Below the pieces are notes generated by a model. It saw only the letters and a list, made by a program, of their open reading frames with translations, was not told the DNA's origin and ran no database searches. Positions 22,568-34,535 of a DNA stretch of 64,000 nucleotides are shown here, in pieces. Source of the stretch: Brachypodium distachyon (lineage: Eukaryota; Streptophyta; Magnoliopsida; Poales; Poaceae); NCBI RefSeq assembly GCF_000005505.3, contig NC_016131.3, forward strand, positions 43,981,355 through 44,045,354, written 5' to 3'. Every line of letters begins with the position of its first letter. Position 1 is the first letter of the stretch. The translations under genes and the position numbers were made by a program.

Positions 22568-23504
22568 TGCAGTTGTTGAAACGAGGCTGCATAACGTGCA
22601 TCGTGAAACTCCGTGCATGTGCCCGGGACAGCTCGATCGGTCAAATTTTGATCGAGCTCTTGATCCACTGTTTGCCCCGCCACGCATGTTCAGTTGCCTG
22701 CACCGTGACTCCATTCCCATGAGTGGAGCTGTGGAGTGTTTGTTCAGTGAAGTCAACGAGGATGGTCGGCCGCCCAGGGTTCGCCATCCGAAGCACACGC
22801 ACACGCACACGCACACGCAGGATCGTATGGGAAATACACCTCCAGTCAACTGAAGAATGAGACGGTACGTGCACGTTGTCAACTTGAAACGTAAGTTGAC
22901 AGTGTAAGTAAAGCTCGATCCGGATCGAGCAGCTGGTGTACGTACACGAAAGACGAAACTCGCAATTCGCGGCTTGTAATCCTCTGGATCGAATTAATCC
23001 ACGGAGGGCCGCGCGAAAGAAATCCGGCGTCAGCCCGAGGAGGGTCGCGGCCGGGACAGCGTCTCCCTCCCCCTCCCGAAACAGCGTTCGTCGACCAGGA
23101 TATCGCGCGGTTCAGCGGCCAGCGCAGAGCCGTGGCATGTATGCATCATGCACGCGGGGCATGACGGGAAGCAAAGGGCGCCGGCAGGCCGGGCGGTGCC
23201 ACTGCATGCTCCCCCGGCGCGGAGCATGCAAGCGGGAGCGGCAAACCTGCCGACTGCCGTGTCCGTGCACCGCCTGGCACAATAGAAAAAACGCGGTGCA
23301 CGTGCAAGCGCCAGCTTGTTCGAGGATGCGCTGCCTGTGGCCGTTTTATTTTTTTGCGGGTACTCAACAAGGACGATTTGCCTTGGCCCGCCCCTCAGTA
23401 CCTCCTACGATGGGACTCAGAAATGGAGAAGTGGTAACGGTGCTGTTTTTCGTTTTCTTTTTCATTCTCTTTACAGAAAGGATGCGTTGCCGTACGATCA
23501 TCAT
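22568..23504. other. Upstream region of gene A and spacer
   Basis: No gene is supported. It contains a CACACG hexanucleotide microsatellite (22795-22818). The GC-rich stretch 22990-23330 shows only composition-driven frames. Confidence 0.5.
22795..22820. repeat. (CACACG)n microsatellite
   Basis: About four CACACG units about 230 bp upstream of the TATA box of gene A. Confidence 0.8.
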
Positions 23505-23626
23505 ATACTCCGTCCACACGATCCTAAATTTTTGACTCAAATTTGTCCAAATATGAATATATCTATTTTTAAAAAACGTCTACGTACATGTAATTCTCGA
23601 CAACAATTTAGAATCGGAGAGAGTAC
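23505..23626. mobile_element. Stowaway-like MITE
   Basis: The left end ACTCCGTCCACACGATCCTA and right end TTTAGAATCGGAGAGAGT are degenerate inverted copies flanked by TA. The interior has AAACGTCTACGTACATGTAA, shared with the copies at 1, 45518 and 59262. Confidence 0.65.
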
Positions 23627-24063
23627 TATATATGATACGGAGTACGAGTAGAATAGAAAGCGTACAAGCAAGGTCATTTTTCTTTTCGGTTTTCCTATAT
23701 CAAAGGTGTCCGATTTTTAGTTAGAGATAAGTTGATCTGTTGGATATGATTTGTGTTTTAAGATTCAAAATGGATGATAAAAAAGGATAAAATAAAGATC
23801 TAGATATTAATCCAACCGTTCTGATTCGTCAATTTAGATTTAAACCTTTTGCTTAAAAACTGACAACTTTTCTTTTTTCTTTTTACCTTCTTGAGTGCCG
23901 GCTATTTGCAGCCATGGACTCATGGTCTATGCTTCCGTCGGATGAAGACAAGGAGAGCATGCTGCAATTGTTAGAATAGAGCTTAGGGATGGTGTTTGTA
24001 CGAGAGCTGGCAGAAACGCATGAACTGAGGCTAAAATTTCAACAAGCACGGTTCGGACGAGCT
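23627..24063. other. AT-rich spacer
   Basis: Nothing recognisable was found on either strand. Confidence 0.4.
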
Positions 24064-25070
24064 AAGAGCATCTCCAACAGTATGCCCATATTTTGAATAC
24101 CCAAATTCATTATGGGTTCATGGTTAAGGAAAAGGTATCTAAATTGGCTCCGACTTTTCCAGCAAACCCAGATCATAACGGTCCCATCTGTCATTGAGCT
24201 AAGCTTCCTCTTCCCCAAATCAGTCCCAAATCGATCCCACATCAAGCACAAAATTGACCCCCAATCGTGGAGCAACGGCGAGGAGGAGCTAGGCGGAGGA
24301 GGCAGTGGCGGTGCATCGTGACGAGGAGGAGGCCGTGGCGGCGCGTCATAGCGAGGAAGCAGTGACGCCGCGGGCAGAGCTCGGACCGGAGCCGCTGCAC
24401 CTCGCCGGGCTGATCGAGGGGCGTCCTGGGGGACGTGCAAGTAGGAAGATGGCGGCAGGGAGGTGAGTGGCAGCGAGGTAAAGTGGCCGGAGGCGCAACA
24501 GGTGAGGAGGGGCGCGCGGGGCGCCGGCCGCCTGGGGTGCGAGCCCTAGCCGCCGCTGCAGGGCCCTACGCGGGGAGGGGAGGGGAGCACGGAGGGGCGG
24601 GGAGGAGCAAGAGGCAGTGCGGGAGGCCTCAGGAAGGCGGACAGAGGCCGCGACGGGGCCAGCAACGTCGCGCGAGACGGCCGCGGCCGCGGCCGGCGTC
24701 TTGCTCGAGCTCGGCGGCATCCGGCGGGGTTTGGGGAGCGCGCGCGAGGGCGGTGAGGAGTGCGCGGGTGGTCGGGAGGTGGTGGCGGCGGTCCAGGCGC
24801 AGTGGGGAGGGGGCCGGCGACCTGCAGCTCGCCGGAGGCGAGGGATTTCCGGCGGCGGGCGACGGGAGCAGAAGGGACAGGAGAGAAAAACGTGAAAAAT
24901 CATGGTAGTTGGTTCCCGCCGGTGGATTTGTGGATTTGGGTCTTTTGGATACTCTGGTCTAGAATACCCATATTTGAGTATTGGGGGGTAAAACATGGAT
25001 AGCTATTAAAAAAAATTGGGTATTTAACAAATATGGATATACTGCTGGAACTGTTTTTGATCAAAATATC
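24064..25070. mobile_element. TIR element with GC-rich interior (GAGCATCTCCAACAG family)
   Basis: The left end GAGCATCTCCAACAGTATGC...CATATTTTGAATACCC is mirrored at about 25015-25065 by GGGTATTTAACAAATATGG and ATACTGCTGG. Between them lies a strongly GC-rich block (about 24270-24900) with long overlapping frames on both strands and no recognised domain. The layout matches elements that carry captured gene fragments. The target duplication could not be fixed, so boundaries are approximate. Confidence 0.5.
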
Positions 25071-26904
25071 CATATTGACAGTTTTTGGATATTTTTCCCA
25101 AATATGAGTCCGGAACATGCATACGGCCACACCCACCGCCTGCGAGATGCGAGTACGAGCCCGGCGCTGATCCGCCCGTGATCGGGTGGTCCTCAGGATC
25201 AGCGAGCCAGCCTCAAGTCCTGAACCGGTACGTGGCAACTTGCTACAATCGTGAAGCGACCTACTCCATAGTAGGAAGTACGAACAGTCGGACACCCGCC
25301 GACCCACACCCGCTGACAGAATTCGGCGGAGAGATGCTGGCTCAGAACCCCAGATCAGATGAGACGATATACGAAGGTCGCCGCCCTTCGGCCCGCGTCC
25401 GGCTGGTTTTTGCCGTGCAGGCCAACTACACGTGACCCATGCTAGCACCTAGCTGCCGTCGACGGTCGATCGGCACTGCCCGGGTCCCGTCGTGCTCATA
25501 CATACGTACTAGACGTCGCCGCTAGCCAAGCAGCGTTACGGGCACAGCACCTGTTGTTAATCAATAGACCCTTCAACACCCTTCCATGTCCTTGGTCTGG
25601 ACGCACTTTTTTTTTCTTGCGCACACTTGGTCTGCTGGACGCACTGCACACCGCTGCTGGACGTGAACCGTGCTTGATTAATGATTATACTCTTCCTGTA
25701 ACGCACTGCTTGCCGGAAATCCGGAACAGTAATCAAGAAACTGAAATGGAACGGAAGGAGGGGAACACCCGGGTCCAGACGATCAAACGATCTCTTCCCC
25801 TGCGCGAACTTGAATAGTGGTCGCTTTCGGCTCGATGGCCACGTACTCATGATGGAATCTCGGGATGCTTGCCTGCGTGCATGCACAGGCTGGTGTAGCG
25901 CCATCTCAATGGCGACGTGTGTGTCCCTTCAACCGGCTGGGGCGTGCACCATCTTTGTTGTTGTTTTCAGCTGCAAACGAAGGGAGGAGAGGCTCCTGCT
26001 CCCTCGCCACCGGTGCCTGGCGCCGACACGTCCGCCTGTGTGGTGATGTAGTATTTTGGCCAAGTTGCTTGCTTTGTCGACAATCTGTCCATCCCTGCAG
26101 GTTGTGTGGCTAGGCAGGTGGGCCACTCATGATTCTTGCTAGCACTTGTGGCCTTGTGGGGCTCGTTCTACTACCAATCATCACAATGGCTAGCTATATT
26201 GAACTAGTGGTACTGTTATTCTGTAGCACTAGCTGCAGCAACAAAAGCTGAATTGAGTATTGCTTCAGTTTAGTCGCTAAGGTAAATTAAGGTCCTGAAT
26301 ATCTAAAGTGTCGTATCAATCCCAATCCTATCATCCACGCTCCGATTCTTTACATGAAACAGTGACACCAATAGTTCCCTTGAACCGAGTCAGAGCAGGG
26401 GGTCACCCATCCAGATAATATAAATGGAAAATTCAGCAACGTACGGGCCATTCTGCCCATTCATCAATGGAAAATGGCAACTGTTCAGCACTGCATCCCC
26501 CAAAGAGATTATGTCACGTTTAATTCCATCTCATTCTCACGGGGAGGACGGATAGGGGCATCGATCCAGCGGCTGGTCCATCACGATAGGACGAGCGGAT
26601 CGCGATTGCCCATGAGTACATCCATCCTTGCACGTACCGCACGAATGCATGCATGTATGAGCGACATATCCGTCAATTTCCGGCAACAACTTTTTCCTTT
26701 CTCCAGTCCAAAGTTCCAACGGACCTCTCGATTCCAGGAGATGGAAAGCCAGTTTCTGCGCTCGTGGGAGGCCACCGTCTCTCATCTCCGAAGATATCAT
26801 CATCATCATGAGGACACCCCCTCCAACTATATGTGGCCCGGCCTACTTGGTTGACTTTCACTTATGCGCATGCTGTAGTTAAAAGATTGGCAGGCTCTAC
26901 CAGC
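25071..26904. other. Spacer without a supported gene
   Basis: Frames are short, overlapping and show no family motif. No MITE ends or tandem arrays stand out. It may hold decayed repeats. Confidence 0.4.
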
Positions 26905-27645
26905 ATCTTCGGCAGTAGCCACTGAAACAGGTCTCTAAACTGCATTTAGGGACTCTCTAAATTTTAGGGTCTAAAAAAAAGCAAGTGTCTTCATCAATGG
27001 CCCCTGTTCCACAGCCCCTAAATTTTTTTTATGACATGTGGGATCTTTTCGTCAGTGACTAGTCATTTTTTCCCTTTCTATTTCTTCCCCTTCTTCCTCC
27101 CAATATCATGGACTGGGCAAGCCGGGCATCGCAGAGGGTGGGGGGGCAGCTCGCCGATCTCCACGATGCACTGGGCGCGCTGGGCAGCGGGCCATGGCCG
27201 CGGCCGCCACAGAAGGGGCAAGCCTTCGTGCCTGCTTCAACGCCGCCATGGATTCGCGTGAATGGGCTTCCAGCGGAGGGGCGACGCGGAGCGGCTCTGC
27301 GGCGCGAAGGGCCAGAGCAGCGCCATAGAGGGGCGGCTCGACGGCGCGGAGGGGCGGCCCGGTGGCGGTGACGTAGAGGAGGGGTCGCGGACGAGCAAGC
27401 AGGCGGCGGGATGTGGCGCGGCCGCGGCTTGGCGGCGGGGGAGCAGTGGGGCGTGCGAGGCGGCAGAGGTAGAAGGAGCAGCGTGCAGGCTGACGTGGAG
27501 ATGGAGGGCTCGAGGGGTGTTTTTAGTAGACTCCCTGCTTTAGAAACTCAAATAGGGTTATTGCTGAAAAACGTTTTTTTGGCTCGGGTCCCTAGAAATG
27601 GGATAGGGATCTTGTTTAAGATGTCTATCGAAGATGTTTTAATCC
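26905..27645. mobile_element. TIR element with GC-rich interior (related to 52981-53826)
   Basis: The left part has CAGCATCTTCGGCAGTAG, CATTTAGGGACTCTCTAAAT and a T-rich block. The right part has TTGCTGAAAAACG, TTGGCTCGGGTCCCTAGAAA and AAGATGTTTTAATCC. The same order of words, with the same right-hand TTTTTTTGGCT motif, occurs in the element at 52981-53826. The GC-rich interior (27110-27520) holds frames with no known domain. Confidence 0.5.
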
Positions 27646-27892
27646 TAATCCACTGCCTCATGCTCATGCTCGCTTAGCTGCACTGATTGGCATCCTACGT
27701 GTCCTAATTCAAAGTAACAGTACAGTACTATCTTTGTTAATTTTGGAGAGGCTTTGATAGTGTGTGACATGTGTAAGAACTAAGAAAGGATAAAACTTAT
27801 TCTTCACTCCTCAGTTAGCATAAATTGGTTTGTGGGACATATTTCATATTTGTGTTGGATGCCACAACCCACAAGGTCATCTATGTTTAATT

Positions 27893-27990
27893 GATACTTC
27901 CTCCGATCCATAATAAGTGTTGATGATTTAGTGCAACTTTGTACTAGAGTTGTACTAAGTCAACGACGCTTATTTTGGATCAGATGGAAT
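27893..27990. mobile_element. Stowaway-like MITE
   Basis: ACTTCCTCCGATCCATAATAAG on the left pairs with CTTATTTTGGATCAGATGGA on the right, with the interior words AGTGCAACTTTGTACTAGAG and TTGTACTAAGTCAACG. The ends are degenerate. Confidence 0.65.
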
Positions 27991-28147
27991 ATGATTTTTC
28001 AAACCTCCATTGTGTATCTAAGCTTTGCATTTATGTCCAATTATACTCGTCTCCAAGTCACCATGTACGTAACGTAAAGTTAAAAGTTGCACTAATTTTA
28101 TCAAAGTTGAACACCCTGTTTATATTCGTAGGTGACTGAAGTGTTAT

Positions 28148-28272
28148 ACTTGCTCTGTCCAACAAAAAATGTCTCAACTTTGACTAAATTTAAATGCATC
28201 TATACATTAAGTAATGTCTAGATACATCCAAATTTTAACAAACTTGAAACATTTTTGTTGGACGGAAGGAGT
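28148..28272. mobile_element. Stowaway-like MITE
   Basis: The left end CTTGCTCTGTCCAACAAAAA is mirrored by TTTTTGTTGGACGGAAGGAG. The element is flanked by TA. Confidence 0.65.
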
Positions 28273-29184
28273 ATAATGTCGTCCTTTTTCCTACGACTGT
28301 AGGCTTTTTGGGAAATTGGTCGCACTAGATTCAGTGTGATGTTAAAGATCCAGCTAAACTTTTCCGTGAACTAGTTCAGTGAGTGATTTGATATGAATTT
28401 TTGAAGTGTCCCACAACCGAGAGATAGCAAAAATGATCGGGTGAACTCAGAAGGCCTGCAAATGTACTTAAAAATGGAGTATAACAGTGTATCGGTGATT
28501 CACTGCAAAACAGAGTGTAAATGCCTGATTGGTAGGAGTCATATTGCATATTGCTTGATGGACCAAAGGACTAGTAATGGATAACTGCTATGCTATTGTT
28601 GACCGTAATGTTCAAAGTCAACTTTGTTAGCCACTACTAGATGGGATCGAACCAATAATTAAAATTGCCTCTATATCTCACTCATAAACATTAAAAATTA
28701 AAAAATTACGAAATACACATTGTGGGAACAATAGACACTACATAAAATTGCTCACAATTGATTTAATTAAGAACGACATAAGTATAAAATGAACTAATTT
28801 TAGTAAATAAACATTGCAACTGGTAAGCAAAATTAGAGAGTAATTAGGAGACAACGAGTACATTTAAGAATCTATAGGTAATAGGTATATGAGGATTAAA
28901 GAAGAGTACCATTTGTATACGCATTGATATAAAGTGTAATTTTACTATACAAGTCAAAATCTAATCGACAATTAATCTGATTATATGCAAGTTTATGTAA
29001 CAATTTTTTCCCGTTTTTCAACGTAGGTGACACAATCAAATACTACTACCGCCTTAAATTCTAGCTGTGTATCTGTATAACACCTTCTTTCAACAAAGGA
29101 AACGGTTGTTTGGGGAAAACAAGGGAACAGCGTGTACAATAAGATGATTGAAGCACATTATTCTCATTTCGCACCGGGTTCCCC

Positions 29185-29192
29185 TATATAAA
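29185..29192 (+). promoter_or_regulatory. TATA box of EXORDIUM-like gene B
   Basis: TATATAAA lies about 120 bases before the ATG at 29307. A CA-rich stretch (29217-29237) at the predicted transcription start forms the 5' UTR. Confidence 0.65.
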
Positions 29193-29306
29193 CAGCTCTG
29201 CACTTGCGTATGCTCCTCACACACACAGACACACACAAAACGCACCATACGAAACATGCGCACCCAAAACCTCGTTCCAAAATCTAAACCCCATCTCCTT
29301 CCCCAA

Positions 29307-30320
29307 ATGGCCAAGGAAAGCCTCCTCCTCCTGCTAGTACTAATGGCGCTGGCCACAAACATGGCAGTGGCATCAGTGACGACCAGGAAGCTCATGTTCC
29401 TAGTCCAGCCCCAGCCGAACCTCCTGACATACCACAACGGCGCCGTGCTGAGCGGGGACATCCCCGTCTCCATCCTCTGGTACGGCCGCTTCACGGCGGC
29501 GCAGAAGGCCATCGTCTCCGACTTCCTCCTCTCCCTCTCCGCCTCGCCCGGCGCATCATCATCATCATCGACCCCCGCGACGCCTTCCGTCTCCCAGTGG
29601 TGGAGCAGCATCCACCAGCTGTACCTCTCCAAGGCGGCGGCAGCGGCGTCCGTCGGCAAGAACAAGAACAACGGAGAGCACGCGTCCAAGATCAGCGCGC
29701 GGGTGGTCCTGTCCGGCCAGGTGAGCGACGAGGCGTGCTCGCAGGGGAAGAGCCTGAAGCTGTCCCAGCTCCCGGGGCTCGCGGCCATGGCGCGGCCGGC
29801 CAAGGGCGGCATCGCGCTGGTGCTCACGGCGCAGGACGTGGCCGTGGAGGGGTTCTGCGCGAGCCGGTGCGCGCGGCACGGGGCGCTCTCGGACGCCGGC
29901 ACGGGCACGGCCACGGCCACGGCGTACGCGTGGGTGGGCAACGCGGCGACGCAGTGCCCCGGGCAGTGCGCGTGGCCGTTCCACCAGCCGGCGTACGGGC
30001 CGCAGGGGCCCCCTCTGGCGCCGCCGAACGGCGACGTGGGCATGGACGGGCTGGTGATCAACCTGGCCAGCATGGTGGCCGGGGCCGTGACCAACCCGTT
30101 CGGCGACGGGTTCTACCAGGGCGAGAAAGGCGCCGCGCTCGAGGCGTGCACGGCGTGCGCGGGGGTGTACGGCAAGGGCGCGTACCCCGGGTACGCCGGC
30201 CGGCTGCTGGTGGACGCGGCCACGGGCGCTAGCTACAACGCCAACGGCGCGCACGGGAGGAAGCACCTGCTCCCCGCGCTGTTCGACCCTGCCACGTCCG
30301 CTTGCGCCACGCTGGTGTAG
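29307..30320 (+). CDS. EXORDIUM-like secreted protein, gene B
   Basis: An intronless gene of 337 residues of the EXORDIUM family (PF04674). The ATG at 29307 gives a signal peptide at once ([20 protein letters not shown]); upstream in-frame ATGs at 29148 and 29256 lie before or close to the predicted transcription start and are less likely. Signatures: [99 protein letters not shown] and [13 protein letters not shown] Ser run encoded by TCA repeats and an Ala run lie in the variable N-terminal third. The protein is probably apoplastic. A candidate polyadenylation signal AATAAA lies at 30521. The gene is intact and paralogous to genes A and C. Confidence 0.95.
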   Translation: MAKESLLLLLVLMALATNMAVASVTTRKLMFLVQPQPNLLTYHNGAVLSGDIPVSILWYGRFTAAQKAIVSDFLLSLSASPGASSSSSTPATPSVSQWWSSIHQLYLSKAAAAASVGKNKNNGEHASKISARVVLSGQVSDEACSQGKSLKLSQLPGLAAMARPAKGGIALVLTAQDVAVEGFCASRCARHGALSDAGTGTATATAYAWVGNAATQCPGQCAWPFHQPAYGPQGPPLAPPNGDVGMDGLVINLASMVAGAVTNPFGDGFYQGEKGAALEACTACAGVYGKGAYPGYAGRLLVDAATGASYNANGAHGRKHLLPALFDPATSACATLV

Positions 30321-32815
30321 AACTACTAGTGATAAAGTGAGTCCGTCTCTCGTCACTCTCTGTACTGCACATCTATTCTAGCCCTGTGTCGCTGAACCAA
30401 GAGTGTACCGTGTATCCGTGTACATGCTGCTGCTAGCATATAGGAGTACTGGTATGTCTGTATGTGTAAATAGTTGTGTATGATGAACTCGAGTTGTGTT
30501 CGGAGGATCTTCGCGTGCTAAATAAAAAGGAATTGTAAATTAAACTCGTGCTCTGCACGGAGTAATTGGCCGCAAGGTAACTTCGAACTTGCGCAAGAAG
30601 CTTATCATCATGGATCCCCATTGATTGGGAGTATCGATGGGGGAGCGTCCGACGTGTCAGTATTCCATGGTGCCGTACTGGGCAGCAGGGGGCGCGTTTG
30701 TGGCGGTGCCGACACGTAACTCCGTAAGGTGCCACTGGATGGTTACGTGGCACCGCACGCGTTTGTGAGTTAAAGTGGCTCGTGCCTATCCATTTCTTTG
30801 ATTTTCCTGTGTGCTTTTTAGGCGGCTATCAAGGCTTAGCCAGAAAGCACTTACATTTGAGACGGGTGCGTTTGCTTTTACAACCAAAACTAACCTTACA
30901 ATTTTTTGGCATGAGATTTGGCTGTCGTTTGGATGTGCTCCAAAAATTTGGCTCGCCAAGCCGATCTGGGGCGCGCCCGTGCTTTTCCACGTGAAGCGTC
31001 GGCGACTTGAGGGCGAGAAAACGCTTCGCCAAATAATTGGAAACTTCCATGCCCCCTATTTGTTTCGATCTGGTGGGGCCCAGCCTGTTTTATCGTGGGG
31101 TAAATAACGAAGAATACGGTTTCCGTTTTCATGTATATCTTCTCTTGGTTTCCTTCAGGACCTGGACCAGCTGAAATGACTGTGCATTGCAGCGAAACAA
31201 CAAAATGATACATTCAAAACATGCATCGAAACCTTTCTTTGCTTTTCTTTAACGATCTCTCAATATTCCTTTAAAAAAAGATTTCTTGGGAAGACTGTGT
31301 CTCTATACTCTAGTCTCTCAAAATAGAACAATACACTTTATTCTGAAAATTATGTAACATCACCCGATCAAAGAAGTTTTGACACGGAATCACTTAATTT
31401 TTTTAGTTCTCTCCAACATCTCACTTCAGCCGTTAAAACAAAAGAGTTAGAAACGGCAACAAATTTATGTTTTGGCAGCTTGATGTTCGTTTATGAGTAT
31501 AGACATTTGATTATTTTGTTGAGTATGCATATTCTGATGTTTCTTGTTTTCTGAAGGAGCTTATCAATATTAGATTAAATCAATCCTAATTAATAAACTG
31601 GCAGTGCACGTCTAATTTTTTTCCAATTATTTGATCGAGTTGTTCGGCGGATCTGGCTTGTGGTCAGTTCAGATGACTTGACATCGTTGGCCTCTCGGCT
31701 ATCTGACTGCTCGTAGTCCTGTCTCTACGTGGCGGCTGGAGTCCGTCTTATATGGCCGGCAAGTATTAAATGTGGCAACTCGCCCGCGGATATCCGACCC
31801 AAGTGGGTAGGATATGGGTCAACGTTTACGCCCATGGGTATACCCGATGGCTCGCGCGATTAGTCATGGGTAGGTTATGGGTATAGGTTTATACCCATGG
31901 ATACCCGATGGCTCGCCCAGTTAATATTTTAATTAAATAAGTATTATTTTTATTATATAATATGTGGACTCTTTGATGCAATAAGAATTAACGGATGAAA
32001 CCTGCTGTAAAAAATAAATAAAGACCAAGTGCAAAATTGGCCCAGTAGCCCTGACTCGATGACTCATCAACTTGTCATGTTTGGCCATCTCTCTTGCTCA
32101 GTCTGGCTCACAGAAGAACGGCATTGAGGCGCCTTCTCCTATCTCCCATTCTACACTCGGCTATCATCTCTCGTTCTCTCTACTATGTCCTAGGCGCCGC
32201 CACCATTCTCTCTCGCAGTTTGTCTCATCAGGTTTTTCTAACAATTCGCCATCTCCTCGTGTAATTTAGCCCTAGGAGGAGACGACCATGGCTGGGAAAC
32301 GGAAGATGGGACCAGCCGTGTGGCCGCGCCTGGGACACAGAGGGGACGACCGTGGATTCGATTCCTTGCCCGATGGGTTCCTGATCAGGTCTCATCTTCT
32401 GACTCCCTAGTGTTCCGGTGGAGCGATCTTTTTCTCGTCAGATTCGGAGCTGTTGCCCGACTCTCTTAACGATCCCGTTGACGATAGATTCCCTCGCGGA
32501 GTTCTAGTCCAATTCGGTGCAGGTAACGGGCCAGCCGGCTTAGTAGGCCTAATATATATGCAATCTTGGGGGCCCACATTTTTTTGAAAAGTTTGACCGA
32601 CGACGGCGAAAGGAACGGTCCGTATTTTTTAGATAGGTATAGATAAACACACCGATCGCTGTACTCGGCAGATGTAAAGTATCTCCACGTTATCTCCTTT
32701 CAAGTGAACCGATGCTTTGCTCTAGGAAAAAACGAATCGGGGCATCAAAGAGAAAGTTCAGCAACTTCTAGATCTACCTCGAGAATATAGAAATAGTTCA
32801 TGCTAAAGTTTTCCA
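30321..32815. other. 3' flank of gene B and repeat-bearing spacer
   Basis: 30321-30540 is the likely 3' UTR of gene B. Around 30880-31060 lie TTTTTTGGCATGAGATTTGG and CCAAAAATTTGGCTCGCC, words shared with the MITE cluster at 32920-33470. At 31770-31920 a GGGTA/TACCC-rich segment repeats CCCGATGGCTCGC twice. No gene is supported; the frame near 32072 shows no motif. Confidence 0.4.
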
Positions 32816-32919
32816 ATGATAATTGTACGTAGCATTATTCTTAAATGTTTGAGTTCAGTTTACTGCAAATCAAAATGTAAGAACAGAAAGCTTGCCAAAA
32901 AAACAATTGGTCATGTAAT

Positions 32920-33250
32920 GGTTGCAATCCAAACAACATCCATTTACCAAATATTTGGTCATGTCCTTATTTTGGTCATGCCAAAAGTTGCCAAAAATTT
33001 GGTGGGGCTGATTGGGGCTCAAACCAAACACCCTCTATATCGCCATCTGTCCATCACGCCGACAGGAAACACACAGACGAGTCATGGGGACATTTGGTTT
33101 CCAGCCAACGTGCGACTTACCAATTTTTTGGCATGCCCGTGACTTTTGGCAGGCATTTGGATCGAAGCCAAAGATTTGGCGAGCCCAACCACGTCCAGGT
33201 GTGCCCGTTGCTTCTTCGCCAATCCCTGGGCGAGCGGACGGCGCGGTTTT
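32920..33250. mobile_element. Cluster of MITE fragments with GGGTGTTTGGTTTGAGCC-type ends
   Basis: A terminus reading, inverted, GGGTGTTTGGTTTGAGCCCC sits at about 33013-33032. Words such as ATTTTTTGGCATG and GCCAAAGATTTGGCGAGCC follow and recur at about 30900-30960. The pieces look like nested or broken copies of one TIR family. Confidence 0.35.
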
Positions 33251-33251
33251 C

Positions 33252-33468
33252 GGGGCTGTTTGGTTTGAGCCCACAAATGCTATACCAAAAATTTGGTTGA
33301 GGTTTTGCTTGCCCATGGGTTGGCCAACATTGGCTAGAAAAATGAACTAGAGTTGGCAATTGAGTGTTGGCTTGCCAAATAATTGGCCTTCATCCAAACA
33401 AGAATCAAATTTTGGTCAATGACCAAAAAATTGGTAGTGCAATGTTTGGCCACCATCCAAACAGACCC
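33252..33468. mobile_element. MITE with GGGGCTGTTTGG ends
   Basis: GGGGCTGTTTGGTTTG on the left pairs with CCATCCAAACAGACCC on the right; the ends resemble Tourist/PIF-type or hAT-type MITEs. The interior is rich in TTGGC/GCCAA words. No clean 3-bp or 8-bp target duplication was seen, so the superfamily is open. Confidence 0.45.
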
Positions 33469-34420
33469 TATACTCCTTGTACTCCTGCTAGGAGATGAGA
33501 AAGAATCAGGAGAAGACGGAGAAACAAGTCGAAGAGAAGCCCGGAGAACGGAGATGGAGGAGAGATGGATTGATCTGTTGCAGACTTGTGCATCTCAGAC
33601 AGTTCCGTGCCTGTGTGTGTGTATTTTTTTCGCGAAAGGATCTTGCCAAGTTGGCAAGTTGCCATGGAGGGCGAGTTCCTCTGGGCGGAGCAAGGCGAAA
33701 ACTATTTTTGGATAGGATCAAAATGTCCTCGTAACTTAGCCATGGAACCAAGCAGGCTCCAACAAAATCAAATTTATTAAACTGTAGAGAAGGGTTGGAC
33801 GACGGTCAAGCACGTCGGGCATTGAGTTGGATTCGAGTCTCTCTTACTCCTGGATGGTATCCAATTCAGTCGAAGAGTGGTCGCTCGGTCTCTCTTCGGA
33901 CTAACGATTCCAACGAAAAGCTATTACTTCGATTATCATGCTTGCTTCTTGAGAGATTTGGAAAGAGCGCAACGCTCGTCTCTTCCGTAAGGTTGCTGCC
34001 TTGTCTTCGACCATCTTTGATCGCTTGGGCAACTTCTAGGGCCACCTTGGGTAAATTTTGCCGGAAGATAGGCTTTTTGTTTCTTTTGGTTGCCAAGTTT
34101 TTTGGGGCATCCGTTGCTTTGGACCTATTTGTTCTCACTCTTTCTCTACTAGTGAAATGAGCTAAATCTTTTGCCTACGTTTTAAATTCTTTTTATTAAA
34201 CGGACTTCATGTTGTATGTCATAGAATTTTGAGTTAGTCCATGATGGGCGTTACTTTACACAAGAACTGAATGTGTTTTGTTGTTTTGCTCTATAAAAAC
34301 ATTTGCAATAGTTTACTCACATTTTTGAATACCCAAACAAAATATGAAAAAAAAGAACACTTAGGTAATTAAGAATTACAAAACTTTTATATCTTACGCA
34401 AAACAGGGTAATTTTTTTTT
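33469..34420. other. Spacer without a supported gene
   Basis: Frames at 33383-34160 are short and show no family motif. The rest is AT-rich. Confidence 0.35.
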
Positions 34421-34497
34421 CACTCCCTCCGTTTCATATTAATTGTCACCGTTTTGGTCAGATTTGGTCTAGACACTCATGTATCTAGACACATTAT
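34421..34497. mobile_element. Left half of a Stowaway-like MITE
   Basis: ACTCCCTCCGTTTCATATTA starts at about 34425, with interior words TCTAGACACTCATGTATCTA. The right half is missing and the break coincides with a possible Helitron end at about 34498. Confidence 0.5.
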
Positions 34498-34535
34498 CTA
34501 ACTAGATAATGCCCCGCGCGTTGCTGTGGAATTAT
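34498..34535 (-). mobile_element. Possible Helitron 3' terminus
   Basis: On the minus strand the text ends GCAACGCGCGGGGCATTATCTAG followed by T. That fits the Helitron 3' pattern of a GC-rich hairpin, a few bases and CTAG inserted before T. The left MITE half next to it stops at the same point, as if the Helitron had landed in it. Confidence 0.4.

Larger units (their letters stand above)
27646..29147. other. AT-rich upstream region of EXORDIUM-like gene B, with two MITEs
   Basis: Two Stowaway-like MITEs (27893 and 28148) are present. From 28280 to 29140 the text is AT-rich with no frame of note. Confidence 0.5.

Noticed and set aside
29090..30094. A 334-residue open frame on the minus strand
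   Set aside because: It lies antisense over EXORDIUM-like gene B and arises from the high GC content of that gene. It has no family motif.
29565..30356. An Arg/Ala-rich open frame opposite gene B
   Set aside because: It is a shadow of the codon bias of gene B; composition is extreme and no domain is visible.
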